Source: an uncultured Pelagibacteraceae bacterium (GTDB lineage: Bacteria > Pseudomonadota > Alphaproteobacteria > Pelagibacterales > Pelagibacteraceae). From it: 64,000 nucleotides of DNA. Shown one piece after another: positions 62,196-64,000 of this stretch. Each line of letters begins with the position of its first letter. The first letter of the stretch is position 1. The stretch lies in the NCBI GenBank assembly GCA_902571525.1, contig CACGCL010000003.1, positions 50,813-114,812 on the forward strand, read 5' to 3'. The notes under the pieces are model-generated. The model ran no database searches. It was not told the origin of the DNA and saw nothing but the letters and a program-made list of their open reading frames with translations. The translations under genes were made by a program, and so were the position numbers.

Positions 62196-63530
62196 TTATT
62201 TGCCTATGCAGAAATCGTTAAAAATACTCGATAAAACCTCTTCTACATCAACTTTGCCTACGACCTTGCCTAAATTTCTTAAGGCAGCTCTTACGTCCTC
62301 AGTGGCTTTATCGAAATCTTCGTTTATATTTTTATTTTTGAAATCTTTTAAAGAAAGAATACAATTATTTAGATCAATTCTATGACGTTCTCTAGTAATA
62401 AAAACATCTGTGCTTGTATATAAAGATTTTTTTAAAATAAATTTAATTTCTGATACTACTTTATCAATGTTCGTTTCTTTAAGAACAGAAATAGAAAAAG
62501 GATTATATTTTTTTAATTGCTCAGGAACTTTAAAATCATATAAATCTGTTTTATTAACTAATAAAATTGAGCTTTTATCAAATAAATCATTCAAAAAACC
62601 AAAGAATTCAACATTTTTTGGCTCTATTATTACTATTCTTAAGTCTGCTTCCTCTGCTTTTTTAAACGCTAGTTTTATACCTTCTTTCTCTATTAAATCT
62701 TTTGAGGCCCTAATACCTGCGGTATCTGAAACAATAACTGGAAATCCATCAAAGTTTAAGTGAGTTTCTAAAACATCTCTAGTTGTACCGGCTATTTCGG
62801 AAACAATTGAAACATCTCTTTTAGAAAAGTAATTCATTAAACTTGATTTCCCTGAATTAGGTGGACCAACAATGGCAATTTTGAAACCAGTTCTAATCTT
62901 CTCTCCAACTTTATTGTCATCAAGGATTTTTTTTATCTCTATCTCAATATTTTCAACTTCATTTCTAATGTTTTCAGTCACATTTTCAGGAATATCTTCC
63001 TCGGGAAAATCAATTTTAGCTTCCATAGTTCCCAGTATTTTTATAATTTTTTCTCTAATATTTTCAAATTTTAAAAAACTTTTACCTCTAATAATACTTT
63101 GCGCTTGATCGATCTGAATTTGTGTTTCTGCAGCTATTAAGTCTCCTATTGCTTCAGCTTTTAATAAATTTATTTTACCATTAATAAAAGCTATCTTAGT
63201 AAACTCACCTGCCTCAGCCATTCTACATTTTTTTGTGCTCAAAAGATTATTTTGTATTTCCGCAATTACACCTCTGCTACCATGAACATGGAGTTCTGCC
63301 ATATCCTCGCCTGTGTAGCTGTTTGGGGCAGGGAACCATAAAATTATCCCCTCGTCTATAAGGTTAGAATTATTGATATTGTTTATTTTTAAGAGTTTTG
63401 CTTTTCTTGGAGATGGTAAATCTCTATTTGTAATTAATTTGATAATATTGCCTGTTTCTGGACCTGAGATTCTAAAAACAGCCACTCCAGATTGACCTGG
63501 CGCTGAGGATAGTGCAAAAATCGTCATCAC
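62196..63530 (-). CDS. mnmE: tRNA modification GTPase MnmE
   Basis: GPPNSGKSSLMNYFSKRDVSIVSEIAGTTRDVLE, C-terminal FCIGK. Confidence 0.97.
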   Translation of the reverse strand: MMTIFALSSAPGQSGVAVFRISGPETGNIIKLITNRDLPSPRKAKLLKINNINNSNLIDEGIILWFPAPNSYTGEDMAELHVHGSRGVIAEIQNNLLSTKKCRMAEAGEFTKIAFINGKINLLKAEAIGDLIAAETQIQIDQAQSIIRGKSFLKFENIREKIIKILGTMEAKIDFPEEDIPENVTENIRNEVENIEIEIKKILDDNKVGEKIRTGFKIAIVGPPNSGKSSLMNYFSKRDVSIVSEIAGTTRDVLETHLNFDGFPVIVSDTAGIRASKDLIEKEGIKLAFKKAEEADLRIVIIEPKNVEFFGFLNDLFDKSSILLVNKTDLYDFKVPEQLKKYNPFSISVLKETNIDKVVSEIKFILKKSLYTSTDVFITRERHRIDLNNCILSLKDFKNKNINEDFDKATEDVRAALRNLGKVVGKVDVEEVLSSIFNDFCIGK

Positions 63531-63597
63531 TTTAGTATATAATGTGAATTACTAAAGAACATAAATAATTTTTAGATTTAATTTGAAAATTTCCAGC

Positions 63598-64000
63598 TTA
63601 AGCTGGTTTATTCATTGAATTAAAAAATTCTGTATTAGATTTCGTGGCTTTTAATTTAGAGTTTATGAATTCAATAGCATCCATAGATCCCATCGGAGCA
63701 ATTATTCTTCTTAATACATTCATCTTCTGAAGATCATTTTTGTCAAACAACAACTCTTCTCTCCTTGTGCCAGATTTAGTTATATCAATTGCTGGATAAA
63801 TTCTTTTTTCTGAAATTTTTCTATCTAGAATAGTTTCACTATTACCTGTTCCTTTGAACTCTTCAAAAATCACTTCATCCATTCTACTACCAGTATCAAT
63901 CAGGGCAGTGGCGATTATAGTGAGGGAACCGCCTTCTTCGATATTTCGTGCAGCACCAAAAAATCTTTTTGGTCTTTGAAGAGCATTTGCATCAACACCG
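63598..64000 (-). CDS. rho: Transcription termination factor Rho, C-terminal part (partial at window edge)
   Basis: [53 protein letters not shown]...[17 protein letters not shown]; frame open to 64000. Confidence 0.97.
   Translation of the reverse strand, partial: GVDANALQRPKRFFGAARNIEEGGSLTIIATALIDTGSRMDEVIFEEFKGTGNSETILDRKISEKRIYPAIDITKSGTRREELLFDKNDLQKMNVLRRIIAPMGSMDAIEFINSKLKATKSNTEFFNSMNKPA

Noticed and set aside
1-64000. CRISPR arrays, transposases, integrases, phage genes, tRNA/rRNA genes
   Set aside because: Looked for direct-repeat arrays, IS-type ORFs and tRNA T-arm signatures by eye; none seen. A tRNAscan/cmscan run would be decisive.

Overview
This is an AT-rich, very compact bacterial chromosome segment. 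Gene content, order and codon bias resemble a streamlined marine alphaproteobacterium of the SAR11/Pelagibacterales type; that placement is inference. Almost everything is core housekeeping: dnaN-dnaA, rpsT, mutM, ubiE-ubiB-coaBC-dut, fabA-fabB-fabI, sodB, pnp-rpsO-rbfA-infB-nusA, metK-lnt-ybeY-phoH-miaB-fur-tsaB, nfuA-trpS-murJ, maeB, grpE-dnaK-dnaJ-dapB-nth, porin, leuS-lptE-holA and parB-parA-rsmG-mnmG-mnmE-rho. I see no rRNA, tRNA, CRISPR, phage or transposon. The main points of interest are small or non-coding: (1) a 32-33 nt GC-rich hairpin element present twice, each copy abutting a plus-strand stop codon and ending 7-8 nt from a minus-strand stop codon; (2) a possible three-way-junction RNA leader upstream of a small unknown basic protein; (3) three copies of TTATAATNNTTCTAA flanking katG and an Irr-like regulator; (4) an unannotated 35-aa ArfA-like ribosome-rescue ORF; (5) a bidirectional terminator inside the coding 3' end of a thiamine-phosphate-synthase-like gene; (6) a UUCG terminator 12 bp upstream of nusA; (7) a parS site within the rsmG coding sequence; (8) Fur-box-like sites before dapB; (9) a shortened TsaB whose 5' end overlaps a divergent gene by 68 bp.
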